DNA from: Lachnospira sp. UBA3790
GTDB taxonomy: Bacteria > Bacillota > Clostridia > Lachnospirales > Lachnospiraceae
DNA length: 64,000 nt
Assembly (NCBI GenBank): GCA_002369135.1
Contig: DFEY01000003.1
Coordinates: 392,280 to 456,279, forward strand
Direction of reading: 5' to 3'
Shown here: positions 37,200 through 46,172 of the stretch, piece after piece
Layout of the letters: every line of letters begins with the position of its first letter
How positions within the stretch are numbered: the stretch's first letter is position 1
Notes under the pieces: generated by a model
Told to the model about the DNA's origin: nothing
Databases searched by the model: none
Seen by the model: the letters and a program-made list of their open reading frames with translations, nothing else
Made by a program: the position numbers and the translations under genes

Positions 37200-38987
37200 A
37201 TGTCAGAAACAATTAAGGGACTTCATAGAAGTCACAGATGTACAGAAGTATCAAACAAAAATATTGGCGAAGAAGTCACAGTTATGGGCTGGGTTCAAAA
37301 GAGAAGAAACTTAGGTTCTCTTATCTTTATCGACCTTAGAGATAGAAGCGGCTTGGTTCAGATTGTGTTTGACGAAAACGACGGCGAAATCTTCGAAAAG
37401 GCCGGCACACTTAGAAGTGAGTTTGTAATCGCTGTAAGAGGTGAGGTTAGAGCAAGAGACGGTGCAGTTAATGAAGATATGAAGACAGGCGATATTGAAA
37501 TTACTGCCAAAGAACTTCGTATTCTATCAGAGTCAGAAACGCCTCCATTCCCTGTAGAAGAGGGTGCAAACACAAAAGAAGAGTTAAGACTTAAATATAG
37601 ATATTTAGACTTGAGAAAGCAAAACCTTCAGAACAATTTGAAGCTCCGTTCTGATGTAACAACTTTTGTTCGTTCATTTATGGCAAAAGAAGGTTTCCTT
37701 GAGATAGAGACTCCTACACTTTGTAAGAGTACACCTGAGGGCGCTAGAGACTATTTGGTTCCTAGTCGTGTTCATCCTGGACACTTTTATGCTTTGCCTC
37801 AGAGTCCACAGCTTTTCAAGCAGTTGCTTATGTGTTCTGGATGCGACAGATATATCCAGATTGCAAAGTGTTACAGAGATGAGGACTTAAGAGCTGACAG
37901 ACAGCCTGAGTTTACACAGATCGATATGGAGTTATCATTTGTGGAAGCAGAGGATGTTATGGAAGTGAACGAGCGCATGCTTCAGGCACTATTTAAAGAA
38001 GTGTTAGATGTAGATGTTCAAATTCCATTTGAGAGAATGCCATGGCAAGTGGCTATGGATAGATTTGGCTCAGATAAACCTGACACACGTTTTGAGATGG
38101 AACTAACTGATGTGACAGACGTCGTCAAAGGATGTGGCTTTGGCGTATTTGCTGGTCCTGCTGATGAAGAGGGCTGCTCAGTTCGTGGTCTTAATGTTAA
38201 AGGTCAGGGAGCAATGTCACGTAAGAAAATTGACAAGCTAGTTGAGAGCGCCAAAGGAAATGGTGCAAAGGGACTTGCTTATCTGTGTATAAATGAAGAT
38301 GGAACATACAAATCATCATTTGCTAAGTTTATGTCAGAGGAAGAACTAGAAGCATTAGTTTCTGCTATGAAGGGCGAACCTGGAGATTTATTGCTCTTTG
38401 CAGCGGACACAAATAAGATTGTTTGGAATGTTCTAGGAGCACTAAGACTTGAACTTGGAAAAGAGTTAGAGTTGATTGATGAGTCAAAATATAACTTCCT
38501 ATGGGTTGTGGACTTCCCTCAGTTTGAGTGGTCAGATGAAGAGGAGAGATACATTGCAATGCATCATCCATTCACAATGCCTAAGGAAGAAGATATTCAG
38601 TATATTGAGTCTGATCCAGGAAAGGTTCATGCAGAAGCATACGACATTGTTTTGAACGGTTCTGAGATTGGTGGAGGTAGTGTAAGAATCCACCAGAGTG
38701 ATGTTCAAGAAAAAATGCTTAGAGCAATTGGTTTTACTGACGAGCAGGCTCATGAGCAGTTTGGTTTCTTGATAGATGCATTCAAATATGGAGTGCCACC
38801 ACACGCTGGATTGGCATATGGTCTCGATAGACTGGTGATGCATATGGCAGGAGAAGACAACATAAGAGAAGTGATAGCATTTCCTAAGAATAAAGATGCA
38901 GTTTGCTTGATGAGTGAGGCTCCAGGTACTGTAGATGAAAAGCAGTTAGAAGAACTATCACTTAATATAGTAAAAACTGAAGAATAA
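37200..38987 (+). CDS. aspS: Aspartyl-tRNA synthetase
   Basis: 595 residues, a bacterial-type class II AspRS with an OB anticodon-binding domain (about 1-115), catalytic core with motif 1 around ETPTLCKSTPEGARDYLVPSR, motif 2 CYRDEDLRADRQPEFTQID, the large bacterial GAD insertion (about 290-420) and motif 3 GLAYGLDRLVM. The ribosome-binding site AAGGAG lies in the end of hisS. A strong terminator follows. The presence of the GAD domain fits both discriminating and non-discriminating types, and the window has no gatCAB. Confidence 0.96.
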   Translation: MSETIKGLHRSHRCTEVSNKNIGEEVTVMGWVQKRRNLGSLIFIDLRDRSGLVQIVFDENDGEIFEKAGTLRSEFVIAVRGEVRARDGAVNEDMKTGDIEITAKELRILSESETPPFPVEEGANTKEELRLKYRYLDLRKQNLQNNLKLRSDVTTFVRSFMAKEGFLEIETPTLCKSTPEGARDYLVPSRVHPGHFYALPQSPQLFKQLLMCSGCDRYIQIAKCYRDEDLRADRQPEFTQIDMELSFVEAEDVMEVNERMLQALFKEVLDVDVQIPFERMPWQVAMDRFGSDKPDTRFEMELTDVTDVVKGCGFGVFAGPADEEGCSVRGLNVKGQGAMSRKKIDKLVESAKGNGAKGLAYLCINEDGTYKSSFAKFMSEEELEALVSAMKGEPGDLLLFAADTNKIVWNVLGALRLELGKELELIDESKYNFLWVVDFPQFEWSDEEERYIAMHHPFTMPKEEDIQYIESDPGKVHAEAYDIVLNGSEIGGGSVRIHQSDVQEKMLRAIGFTDEQAHEQFGFLIDAFKYGVPPHAGLAYGLDRLVMHMAGEDNIREVIAFPKNKDAVCLMSEAPGTVDEKQLEELSLNIVKTEE

Positions 38988-38993
38988 ATTATG

Positions 38994-39021
38994 AAGTTGG
39001 TGTTTCGGCACCAACTTTTTT
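38994..39021. terminator. Bidirectional terminator between aspS and the XRE regulator
   Basis: Stem AAGTTGGTG/CACCAACTT with loop TTTCGG, followed by Ts; it lies between converging genes. Confidence 0.9.
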
Positions 39022-39352
39022 ATTCAAGACACAGTGAGAGCAGTTTAATCAAATTGCGATTGTCTGAAGACATTTCTGAAATCTGTTCAACAATAATGTC
39101 AATATCGTATGGACTTTCAATGTCTATGTTGAAAAAATGGCAAGGTGTAATACATAAATACTCACAAATGTAAATGAATGTTCGCATAGAGGGGTAAAAA
39201 CAGTGATTCTCGATTTGGTTAATATAGTGTTCGTTTTGCCCAATGCTTAAACTTAAATCTCTAGCAGAAATGCCATACTCAATTCGCAGCTGCGCAAGTC
39301 GATCGCCAAATTGATTATATTCTAGAAAACTCTTAGTATAATCATCTTTCAT
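39020..39352 (-). CDS. XRE-family transcriptional regulator
   Basis: 110 residues from the ATG at 39352, which follows AGGAGG; an earlier in-frame ATG at 39394 has none. The helix-turn-helix is at about 16-72 with LAQLRIEYGISARDLSLSIGQNEHYINQIENH, typical of Cro/C1/XRE proteins. The remaining 40 residues are an acidic helical tail. It is divergent from glyA, with 192 bases between the two starts, so it may act on that region. Targets are not known from the sequence. Confidence 0.85.
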   Translation of the reverse strand: MKDDYTKSFLEYNQFGDRLAQLRIEYGISARDLSLSIGQNEHYINQIENHCFYPSMRTFIYICEYLCITPCHFFNIDIESPYDIDIIVEQISEMSSDNRNLIKLLSLCLE

Positions 39353-39544
39353 ACTTAACCTCCTATTCATTTGTACGGTATATATTTTATACACTCAGAT
39401 GACCAATAAATCGGACTGTTGAACATTCCGTTTTCGGCGAAGTATCTCATACAATACGACACAAATTTAGTAAATTTTTTATTTAATTTTTGCCCTGGTT
39501 ATGATAAAGTATTAAAAGATGTTTTAAACAAAGGAGAGAGTAAA

Positions 39545-40786
39545 ATGTTTAGTTTTGACGAAGTTAAGAATTTTGATCCAGAAGTGGCAGCTGAAATACA
39601 AAATGAGACTGACAGACAGGAATCTCATCTTGAATTGATCGCTTCTGAAAATATTGTAACTAAGGCTGTTATGGCAGCAATGGGCAGCCCACTTACAAAT
39701 AAATACGCTGAAGGATATCCTGGAAAGAGATATTACGGCGGATGCGAATATGTGGACGTGGTAGAAGATATCGCTAGAGAACGTGCTAAGAAATTGTTTG
39801 GTTGTACATATGCAAATGTTCAGCCTCACTCAGGTGCACAGGCTAATATGGCAGTATTCTTCGCACTAGTTAAACCAGGCGATACTGTTATGGGTATGAG
39901 TTTGGATGCAGGTGGACACTTAACACACGGTTCACCAGTAAATATGTCAGGTACATATTTTGATATCGTACCTTACGGTGTAAATGATGACGGATTTATC
40001 GATTACGACGAAGTTTTAAGAATAGCAAAAGAGTGCCAGCCAAAACTTATCGTGGCAGGTGCTAGTGCTTATCCTAGAAAAATAGATTTTAAGAAATTTA
40101 GAGAGATTGCAGATGAGGTAGGAGCATTCCTTATGGTAGATATGGCTCATATCGCTGGTCTTGTAGCTGGTGGTGCACATGAGAGCCCAATCCCATATGC
40201 TCACGTTACAACAACTACTACACATAAAACACTAAGAGGACCACGTGGTGGACTTATTCTTTCAAGTGAAGAGTTCGCTACAGAGCACAAGCTAAATAAA
40301 GCAGTGTTCCCAGGAATCCAGGGTGGACCACTTATGCATGTAATCGCTTCAAAAGCTGTCTGCTTCAAAGAAGCATTATCAGATGACTTTAAGACTTATG
40401 CACAGACTGTTGCAGCTAACGCACAGGCTCTTGCAAAAGGTTTAGTGGATAGAGGATTTGACTTAGTATCAGGTGGTACAGATAACCACTTAATGCTAGT
40501 TGACCTTAGAAGTAAAGGTATCACAGGCAAGGAATTTGAGATTGCACTTGATAAGGCTAACATCACTTGTAATAAGAACTCTATTCCTAATGATCCTGAG
40601 AAGCCAGGTACTACATCAGGTGTAAGAATTGGTACACCATCTGTTACAACTAGAGGTCTTCAGCCTGAGGACATGGATGTAATTGCTGAGTGTATGAATT
40701 TGATTGCAGAAGATGCTGAGGGCAATACTGAAAAAGTAAAAGCTATGGTTAAAGAATTGACGGATAAATATCCTATTTATAAATAA
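39545..40786 (+). CDS. glyA: Serine hydroxymethyltransferase
   Basis: 413 residues. A PLP enzyme that interconverts serine and glycine with tetrahydrofolate, the main one-carbon source. Motifs: [18 protein letters not shown] segment ([22 protein letters not shown]), [10 protein letters not shown], and the PLP-lysine region [16 protein letters not shown] with Lys near 228. The ATG at 39545 follows AAGGAGAG; the in-frame upstream ATG at 39419 is 42 codons earlier without ribosome-binding site or family similarity. A long palindromic element follows the gene. Confidence 0.96.
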   Translation: MFSFDEVKNFDPEVAAEIQNETDRQESHLELIASENIVTKAVMAAMGSPLTNKYAEGYPGKRYYGGCEYVDVVEDIARERAKKLFGCTYANVQPHSGAQANMAVFFALVKPGDTVMGMSLDAGGHLTHGSPVNMSGTYFDIVPYGVNDDGFIDYDEVLRIAKECQPKLIVAGASAYPRKIDFKKFREIADEVGAFLMVDMAHIAGLVAGGAHESPIPYAHVTTTTTHKTLRGPRGGLILSSEEFATEHKLNKAVFPGIQGGPLMHVIASKAVCFKEALSDDFKTYAQTVAANAQALAKGLVDRGFDLVSGGTDNHLMLVDLRSKGITGKEFEIALDKANITCNKNSIPNDPEKPGTTSGVRIGTPSVTTRGLQPEDMDVIAECMNLIAEDAEGNTEKVKAMVKELTDKYPIYK

Positions 40787-40790
40787 TTAC

Positions 40791-41013
40791 TATTAGACGT
40801 TTCGTAACGGCTTCAAGATGATGATTTACTAGTAATCATTACGAAAAAGACCATTACGGGTACGAGCTCAAAAAAAGGAGTTTTCTTTATGAAAACTCCT
40901 TTTTGTTCGCTCAAAATTATGTTTTGGTGAACAAAATTTTCCCCTATGGTCATTTTCGTACTGATTAAGTAAATCAATCATCTTTGCAGAATGTTACGAA
41001 ACGTCCATTAATA
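40791..41013. repeat. Long imperfect palindrome with nested hairpin terminator
   Basis: Between converging glyA and aroC. The outer arms GACGTTTCGTAAC (40796-40808) and GTTACGAAACGTC (40993-41005) are perfect inverted repeats of 13 bp. The similarity continues inward: AAGATGATGATTTACT pairs with the complement of AGTAAATCAATCATCTT, and TACGAAAAAGACCAT with the complement of ATGGTCATTTTCGTA. The right half carries an extra insert of about 25 bases with its own hairpin (TTTTGTTC/GAACAAAA). At the centre a 14-bp stem with A and T runs (40872-40904) is a bidirectional terminator. It could be a miniature transposon-derived element or a structured RNA. No ORF. Confidence 0.75.
40872..40904. terminator. 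Central bidirectional terminator of the palindromic element
   Basis: A perfect 14-bp stem, AAAAAGGAGTTTTC with GAAAACTCCTTTTT and loop TTTAT, A-rich before and T-rich after. It can end glyA and aroC transcripts. Confidence 0.88.
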
Positions 41014-41014
41014 C

Positions 41015-42067
41015 TTATTTATAAAAGTTTATTATTCCGTCAATTCTTGAAGCCATGTTTTCAAGTAAAGCATCGACCAGTGTGATAGCAACCATTGATT
41101 CAACTACTACGCATGCGCGTGGAACTATTACTGGGTCGTGGCGGCCATGAATCTCTATTGAGACTTCGTTGCCGTCTTTGTCGGTTGTTTGTTGTTCTTG
41201 GGCGATAGATGGGGTTGGTTTAATGGCTGCAGTAAGTTTAATTTGCTTTCCGTCACTTATTCCACCAAGGATGCCGCCGGCACCTTCTTGGTTATTTAAA
41301 CTTCCAGTAGAAGTAGAAGCATCAAATCCTGAACCAATCTCAACACCTTTAATTGAACCGATGCTCATAACTGCTTTTGTTAGAGTAGCATCTAGCTTAT
41401 CAAAAACAGGTTCGCCTAATCCGGCAGGACAACCATCGACTATACATTCAATAGTTCCGCCTACAGAATCTTTTTCGGAACGTTTCTCATTTATTAACTC
41501 AATAGCTTTTTGCGCATATTCATTGTTTGGCATATTTACAATGTTTTGAACTGAAAAATCAATTTCACCTTCAGGTAAAACTACATCTCCAATAGATTTA
41601 GTAAAAGCATTAACTTTAATATCTAATTGTGCCAATATCTTTGACGCAACCGCACCTGCACAAACGCGCGCTACAGTTTCACGACCAGAAGAGCGTCCGC
41701 CGCCTCTGTGATCTCTAAAACCATACTTTGCATCGTATGTTAAGTCTGCGTGTCCTGGTCTATATACATCTTTTAACTCATCATAAGCATTTGAGTTATG
41801 ATCTTCATTTTTTATAATCATTGAAATAGGAGTGCCAGTAGTTTTGCCCTCAAATACACCTGATAAAATCTCGACTTCATCAGATTCATTTCTCTGAGTT
41901 GTAATCTCAGACTGTCCAGGTTTTCTACGATCAAGGAAAGGTTGAATGTCGCTTTCTGACAATTCAAGTCCGGCAGGGCAACCATCTATCACCACACCTA
42001 AAGCCTTTCCATGAGATTCACCCCATGTTGTTATTTTAAATATTTTTCCAAATGTTGAACCAGCCAT
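41015..42067 (-). CDS. aroC: Chorismate synthase
   Basis: 350 residues from the ATG at 42067; the in-frame ATG at 42082 lies within the GAAGGAGG ribosome-binding site. It converts 5-enolpyruvylshikimate-3-phosphate to chorismate using reduced FMN. Motifs: TTWGESHGKALGVVIDGCPAGL at residues 12-33, the RRPGQ-like RRKPGQS, GRSSGRETVARV (about 122-133) and GIISDGKQI-like GGISDGKQI. Length fits the family. It is convergent with glyA, with the palindrome between, and is transcribed alone here. Confidence 0.96.
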   Translation of the reverse strand: MAGSTFGKIFKITTWGESHGKALGVVIDGCPAGLELSESDIQPFLDRRKPGQSEITTQRNESDEVEILSGVFEGKTTGTPISMIIKNEDHNSNAYDELKDVYRPGHADLTYDAKYGFRDHRGGGRSSGRETVARVCAGAVASKILAQLDIKVNAFTKSIGDVVLPEGEIDFSVQNIVNMPNNEYAQKAIELINEKRSEKDSVGGTIECIVDGCPAGLGEPVFDKLDATLTKAVMSIGSIKGVEIGSGFDASTSTGSLNNQEGAGGILGGISDGKQIKLTAAIKPTPSIAQEQQTTDKDGNEVSIEIHGRHDPVIVPRACVVVESMVAITLVDALLENMASRIDGIINFYK

Positions 42068-42090
42068 AAAGACCTCCTTCATTTCAAATA

Positions 42091-42119
42091 ATTATAGCAA
42101 TTCCTATATGTAATAGCAA
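42091..42119 (-). promoter_or_regulatory. Promoter of aroC
   Basis: On the minus strand TTGCTA (42119-42114) and TATAAT (42096-42091) are 17 bases apart. Confidence 0.72.
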
Positions 42120-42204
42120 ATATAAGAAATGTGAGTTTCTAATCTTATTTTAATAAATAAATCATATTATTGGTGTATAATAATCATTGAGGAGGAGCAA
42201 AACA

Positions 42205-43164
42205 ATGAAGAAAATAGCAATTTTAGTTCTAGCGATTTTAATGTCGTGTTGTTTTGTTTTTTGTGTTTCGGCAAAGACGCATAAGAAAAGTTTTAAAAAG
42301 CTTAAGCCTATAGTTATTAACCGTGGCTATCATTTTAATGGAGAGGATGTTGAACAGGATCTAGGTGCCAAATTAAAAGGTGCAAAGGGTTATAAAAATG
42401 TTCGTTTTGTCTATTACCACAAATATGGAAAGAAATTTTATAAAGTTGGCACAAAAAAGGCGAAGGGAATTAAGTCAAAGAAACTTAACATCGAATGGGT
42501 GGAAACTGGTCGCATACATCAATATAAAGTGCGAGCTTATATTAAGAGAGGAAGAAAGAAGATCTATTCAAAGATGTCTTCAATAAAGAAAATATTTGTT
42601 CCAAGAAATATTGCACAATACAAAGTAGAGTGTTTGACACCTGCAGGAGTTTATAAAGATAGAAAGACTTTAGATATTAGTTTTAAAATTACGAGTTCAA
42701 GCAAATACAATGGTGTTACTATTTTTAAAAATAATAAACTAGATTCATTTGATTTTGAAGAATTTAGAAAAACAAACACACATGCTTTGAAGTTTTATTA
42801 TGATAATTCAATTTCACTATATGAAGTGATTATGAAGGGGCCGGATGAAGAAGAATATACGTCGCATAATTATTTCTTCGGACTAAAAAGTTATCGATTT
42901 GAAAATAGCGGTTGGAAAACAATACCAGAAAATGGGGTAAAACTTAAGAGTAAACAAACTATTTATCTAACAGGAACTTTATACAATGAGTACGATCCTG
43001 AAGAGAAAGATATTTATTTTGGTGGTCAAAGTAAGAGTTGTAATCAATCTATATTATATTTTAATGAAAGTGTTTATGAATATAAAAGTCCGGAATATGG
43101 AGAGTTGTTTGCATATGTAAATTTTCTTGATGGCAAAGGAACAGGATATTACGATAATGATTGA
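42205..43164 (+). CDS. Exported protein, tandem paralogue A
   Basis: 319 residues with a signal peptide (cleavage near residue 28) and a basic mature part. About residues 45-130 form a lysine-rich FN3-like domain (KVRAYIKRGRKKIYSKMSS). The second half (about 140-319) is a domain I do not recognise; it is shared with the next gene: YKVECLTPAGVY, SSKYNGVTIF, the Trp-Lys-Thr-Ile-Pro turn, IYLTGTL, and a YEYKSPEYGELFA...GTGYY end. The ATG at 42205 follows GAGGAGG. A TATAAT -10 box lies at 42176-42181. Probably surface-exposed; no function can be assigned. Confidence 0.72.
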   Translation: MKKIAILVLAILMSCCFVFCVSAKTHKKSFKKLKPIVINRGYHFNGEDVEQDLGAKLKGAKGYKNVRFVYYHKYGKKFYKVGTKKAKGIKSKKLNIEWVETGRIHQYKVRAYIKRGRKKIYSKMSSIKKIFVPRNIAQYKVECLTPAGVYKDRKTLDISFKITSSSKYNGVTIFKNNKLDSFDFEEFRKTNTHALKFYYDNSISLYEVIMKGPDEEEYTSHNYFFGLKSYRFENSGWKTIPENGVKLKSKQTIYLTGTLYNEYDPEEKDIYFGGQSKSCNQSILYFNESVYEYKSPEYGELFAYVNFLDGKGTGYYDND

Positions 43165-43233
43165 TTCTCTAATATTGTTTTAATGTTTGTTACTTATGAT
43201 ATAGGTACATAATAAAGAACGGAGGAAGTAACA

Positions 43234-44412
43234 ATGAAGAAATTACTCACAAGTTTAATGGTATTAGCGATGGCACTATCAGTTATCACTTTTACACCAA
43301 ACGCAGTACAGGCAAAGAGATTTAAGCAGCATCTAACAGCTAATCTTAAATCTATCTCTGTTAGCTGGAGCAAAGTAAAAGGAGCTCAAAAATATGTAGT
43401 ATATAGAGCGAAAGTTAAGAGAAGTGAAGAGACACCAAAGAAGAGCAAATTTAAGAAGATTAAAACTGTTTACAAGAGAAAGTATACAGATAAAAAGGTT
43501 AAGAAGAATAAATACTATGCTTACTTTGTAAAGGCAGTTAAAAATGGAAAAGTTATCAAGACTACATTTAACAAAGACTACATGGATAACAAGTGTAAAG
43601 GCTTTGAGAGAGCTACTATAGGTAATGGGGGTTACGGCGAAAACTATACTAACTCTCGTAAAAAATTATATTTTTACACAGATGTCGGATATAACGGATA
43701 TAGTCCAAAGAAAATAAAGTTTGTTTTCTACAGAGCAGTAAAAGGCACAAAGTGTACAGCAAAGAAAATGTATTTGAAGAAGACAAAAGATGGTATTTAT
43801 TACGACAATAAGGTTGTGGCAGGAAAGACTTATCAGTATAGATGTAAAGCTTACGTGAAGAAGGGTAAGAAGAAATACTATTCGAAGATCTCAAAGATGC
43901 TTGAGATTCCAGCAGTAAACTTCCATGCAAGTTATAAGATAGAATCGCTTACTAAATCTGGAGTTTATGAACAAAAAGAACTAGAAGCTATATTCAAAGT
44001 ATCTAAGGGTGATAAATATGATGGCACAACAGTATTTTTGAATAAGGTTTCAGACGAAGTAGATACTGGATATTATTGCTATGAAAAGAAAGATGCACCA
44101 GAGGCAGATCAACACAGATATTCATTCCAGTTAATTCAGTACAGTACTGATGGAAAAACTTGGATAGACATCCCAGACAAAGGTGTTGAACTATCTTCTA
44201 CAAAACCTATATATTTAAAGGCGAAAATCGCAGTCAAAAAAGATTCAACGGAAACATCAATTACTTTTGCAGGAAACGATTCAAAGTATTATTGCTCAAT
44301 AATTGAGTCAAATCAAAATCTACTTGAATACAAAGGTCCTGGAATAGGTGAAGGATTTGCTGATTTTGACCTCATCAAAGGAACAGGAAAATCCTATCAA
44401 GAGTGGGATTAA
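43234..44412 (+). CDS. Exported protein, tandem paralogue B
   Basis: 392 residues with a signal peptide (cleavage after about residue 28, at VQAKR). It has two FN3-like domains (about 30-110 and 115-225; WSKVKGAQKYVVYRAKVK, YRCKAYVKKGKKKYYSKISK) and the same unrecognised C-terminal domain as its neighbour: YKIESLTKSGVY, KGDKYDGTTVF, IPDKGVEL, LLEYKGPGIGEGFA and GTGKSY. So the pair arose by duplication, with one FN3-like domain gained or lost. A GGAGGA site precedes the ATG. The stop codon overlaps the -35 box of the tgt promoter. Confidence 0.72.
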   Translation: MKKLLTSLMVLAMALSVITFTPNAVQAKRFKQHLTANLKSISVSWSKVKGAQKYVVYRAKVKRSEETPKKSKFKKIKTVYKRKYTDKKVKKNKYYAYFVKAVKNGKVIKTTFNKDYMDNKCKGFERATIGNGGYGENYTNSRKKLYFYTDVGYNGYSPKKIKFVFYRAVKGTKCTAKKMYLKKTKDGIYYDNKVVAGKTYQYRCKAYVKKGKKKYYSKISKMLEIPAVNFHASYKIESLTKSGVYEQKELEAIFKVSKGDKYDGTTVFLNKVSDEVDTGYYCYEKKDAPEADQHRYSFQLIQYSTDGKTWIDIPDKGVELSSTKPIYLKAKIAVKKDSTETSITFAGNDSKYYCSIIESNQNLLEYKGPGIGEGFADFDLIKGTGKSYQEWD

Positions 44413-44437
44413 CATAAACATAAAATAATGTTATAAT
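44409..44437 (+). promoter_or_regulatory. Promoter of tgt, probably leaderless
   Basis: TTAACA at 44409-44414 and TATAAT at 44432-44437 are exactly 17 bases apart. The tgt ATG starts only 7 bases after the -10 box, at the expected transcription start. Confidence 0.8.
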
Positions 44438-44444
44438 CATTGCT

Positions 44445-45581
44445 ATGTTTAAGATATTAAATAAAGATGGCAATGCCAAAAGAGGAGAATTTCATACAGT
44501 TCACGGAGTTATTCAAACCCCAGTGTTTATGAACGTAGGAACAGCCGCCGCTATTAAGGGGGCTGTTTCTTCTGTCGATTTAAAGGAAATTGGATGTCAG
44601 GTTGAACTATCTAACACATATCACTTACACGTGCGCCCAGGTGATGACGTCGTTAAAGAATTAGGCGGACTACACAAGTTTATGAACTGGGATAGACCAA
44701 TCCTTACTGATTCTGGTGGATTTCAGGTGTTCTCTTTGGCGGAGCTTCGCAAAATAAAAGAAGAGGGTGTGCATTTTCATTCGCACGTAGATGGTCGCAA
44801 AATCTTTATGGGACCAGAGGAGAGTATGCAGATTCAATCAAACCTTGCATCTACCATAGCCATGGCCTTTGACGAATGCCCATCTAGTGTGGCTGAGAAG
44901 TCATATATTCGAGAGTCAGTGAATAGAACAACCAGATGGTTAGAACGCTGCAAAAAAGAAATGGCAAGACTTAACTCTCTAGATGACACAATTAATAAAG
45001 AACAACTCTTGTTTGGTATTAACCAAGGTGGAGTTTATGATGATATTCGAGTTGAACATGCCAAGCAAATAGCTGAACTGGATTTACCAGGTTATGCGAT
45101 AGGTGGACTTGCTGTAGGCGAGAGTCACGATGAGATGTATCGTATTATAGAAGCGGTTGAACCTCATCTTCCAAGTGATAAACCGATTTATTTGATGGGA
45201 GTGGGAACTCCTGCAAATATATTGGAGGCAGTGGAGCGAGGAGTTGATTTCTTTGATTGTGTTTATCCATCTAGAAATGGACGTCATGCGCATGTTTACA
45301 CAAATCATGGAAAGATGAATCTTTTGAATGAGAAGTTTAAACTTGATGATAGACCAATAGAGGAAGGATGTCAGTGTCCTGCTTGTAGAGACTATTCTAG
45401 AGCATATATTAGACATTTGATCAAGGCTAAGGAAATGCTTGGAATGAGACTATGTGTGCTTCATAACCTATATTTCTATAATAAAATGATGGAAGAAATA
45501 AGAGATGCAATAGCAAACAATAATTTCCAAGAGTACAAGAAGAATAAGCTAGCAGGATTCGAAGCAGACGGAGAAGACTAG
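44445..45581 (+). CDS. tgt: tRNA-guanine transglycosylase
   Basis: 378 residues. It swaps guanine 34 of GUN-anticodon tRNAs for the queuosine precursor preQ1. Visible: the catalytic Asp loop ILTDSGGFQVFSL (about 86-98), GGLAVGE, the nucleophile region DCVYPSRNGRHAHVYT, and the zinc site CQCPAC with Cys/His residues to about 340. The length is normal. No Shine-Dalgarno sequence precedes the ATG, which fits a leaderless start. yajC follows after about 80 bases; tgt-yajC is a conserved pair, while queA is not in the window. Confidence 0.96.
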   Translation: MFKILNKDGNAKRGEFHTVHGVIQTPVFMNVGTAAAIKGAVSSVDLKEIGCQVELSNTYHLHVRPGDDVVKELGGLHKFMNWDRPILTDSGGFQVFSLAELRKIKEEGVHFHSHVDGRKIFMGPEESMQIQSNLASTIAMAFDECPSSVAEKSYIRESVNRTTRWLERCKKEMARLNSLDDTINKEQLLFGINQGGVYDDIRVEHAKQIAELDLPGYAIGGLAVGESHDEMYRIIEAVEPHLPSDKPIYLMGVGTPANILEAVERGVDFFDCVYPSRNGRHAHVYTNHGKMNLLNEKFKLDDRPIEEGCQCPACRDYSRAYIRHLIKAKEMLGMRLCVLHNLYFYNKMMEEIRDAIANNNFQEYKKNKLAGFEADGED

Positions 45582-45660
45582 AAAGTCCTTGAAATAAACG
45601 GATAAATACTTTATTATATTAATAATTAATTTTTAAACAAAACCTAGGAGGATTTTACAT

Positions 45661-45972
45661 ATGTTATTAGCAGCAAAAGCCGCAGGCGGTATAGGCGGAA
45701 ATATGTGGATGATAATTTTGTACGTCGTCGTCATTGTCGGAGCAATGTACTTTTTGTTAATCAGACCTCAGAAGAAGAATGAAAAGAAACAAAAAGACTT
45801 ACTCGGTAATCTAGAAGTTGGCGATAGCGTGCTTACTTCGAGTGGATTTTATGGAATGGTTATTGACGTTCAAGATGACACAGTAATCGTAGAATTTGGT
45901 GGTAATAAAAACTGCCGAATCCCAATGCAGAAACAGGCTATTGTAGACGTTGAAAAACCAACCGAAGAATAA
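45661..45972 (+). CDS. yajC: Preprotein translocase subunit YajC
   Basis: 103 residues with one membrane helix (about 16-38) and a small cytosolic domain carrying LIRPQKKNEKKQKDLLGNLEVGDSVLTSSGFYG. YajC associates with SecDF. AGGAGG precedes the start. In many Clostridia tgt, yajC, scfA, scfB and secDF are neighbours; here tgt-yajC is 14 kb away from the scfAB-secDF genes. Confidence 0.95.
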   Translation: MLLAAKAAGGIGGNMWMIILYVVVIVGAMYFLLIRPQKKNEKKQKDLLGNLEVGDSVLTSSGFYGMVIDVQDDTVIVEFGGNKNCRIPMQKQAIVDVEKPTEE

Positions 45973-45993
45973 GTCTATAAGTTTTAAAATTTT

Positions 45994-46028
45994 CAGCTAT
46001 CAGATGAGATCTGATAGCTGTTTTTTTA
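45994..46028 (+). terminator. Terminator of tgt-yajC
   Basis: A 12-bp stem CAGCTATCAGAT/ATCTGATAGCTG with a 3-base loop, followed by seven Ts. Confidence 0.92.
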
Positions 46029-46085
46029 CTCTTTTTTAAAGATAAAACGACGATTAATAAACGGCGTTTTGACATAATTACCATA

Positions 46086-46113
46086 TTGAAAATGACTGTA
46101 TTTATGGTATAAT
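46086..46113 (+). promoter_or_regulatory. Promoter of leuB operon
   Basis: TTGAAA at 46086-46091 and TATAAT at 46108-46113, spaced by 16 bases, 60 bases before the leuB start. Confidence 0.75.
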
Positions 46114-46172
46114 TTATAAGATATTGCGTAACTTTAAATCATTAAAGCAATGCTATAAGAAAGAAGGATATT

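Noticed and set aside
46069..46074. TTGACA as the -35 box of leuB
   Set aside because: No -10 sequence lies 16-18 bases downstream; the TTGAAA/TATAAT pair fits better.
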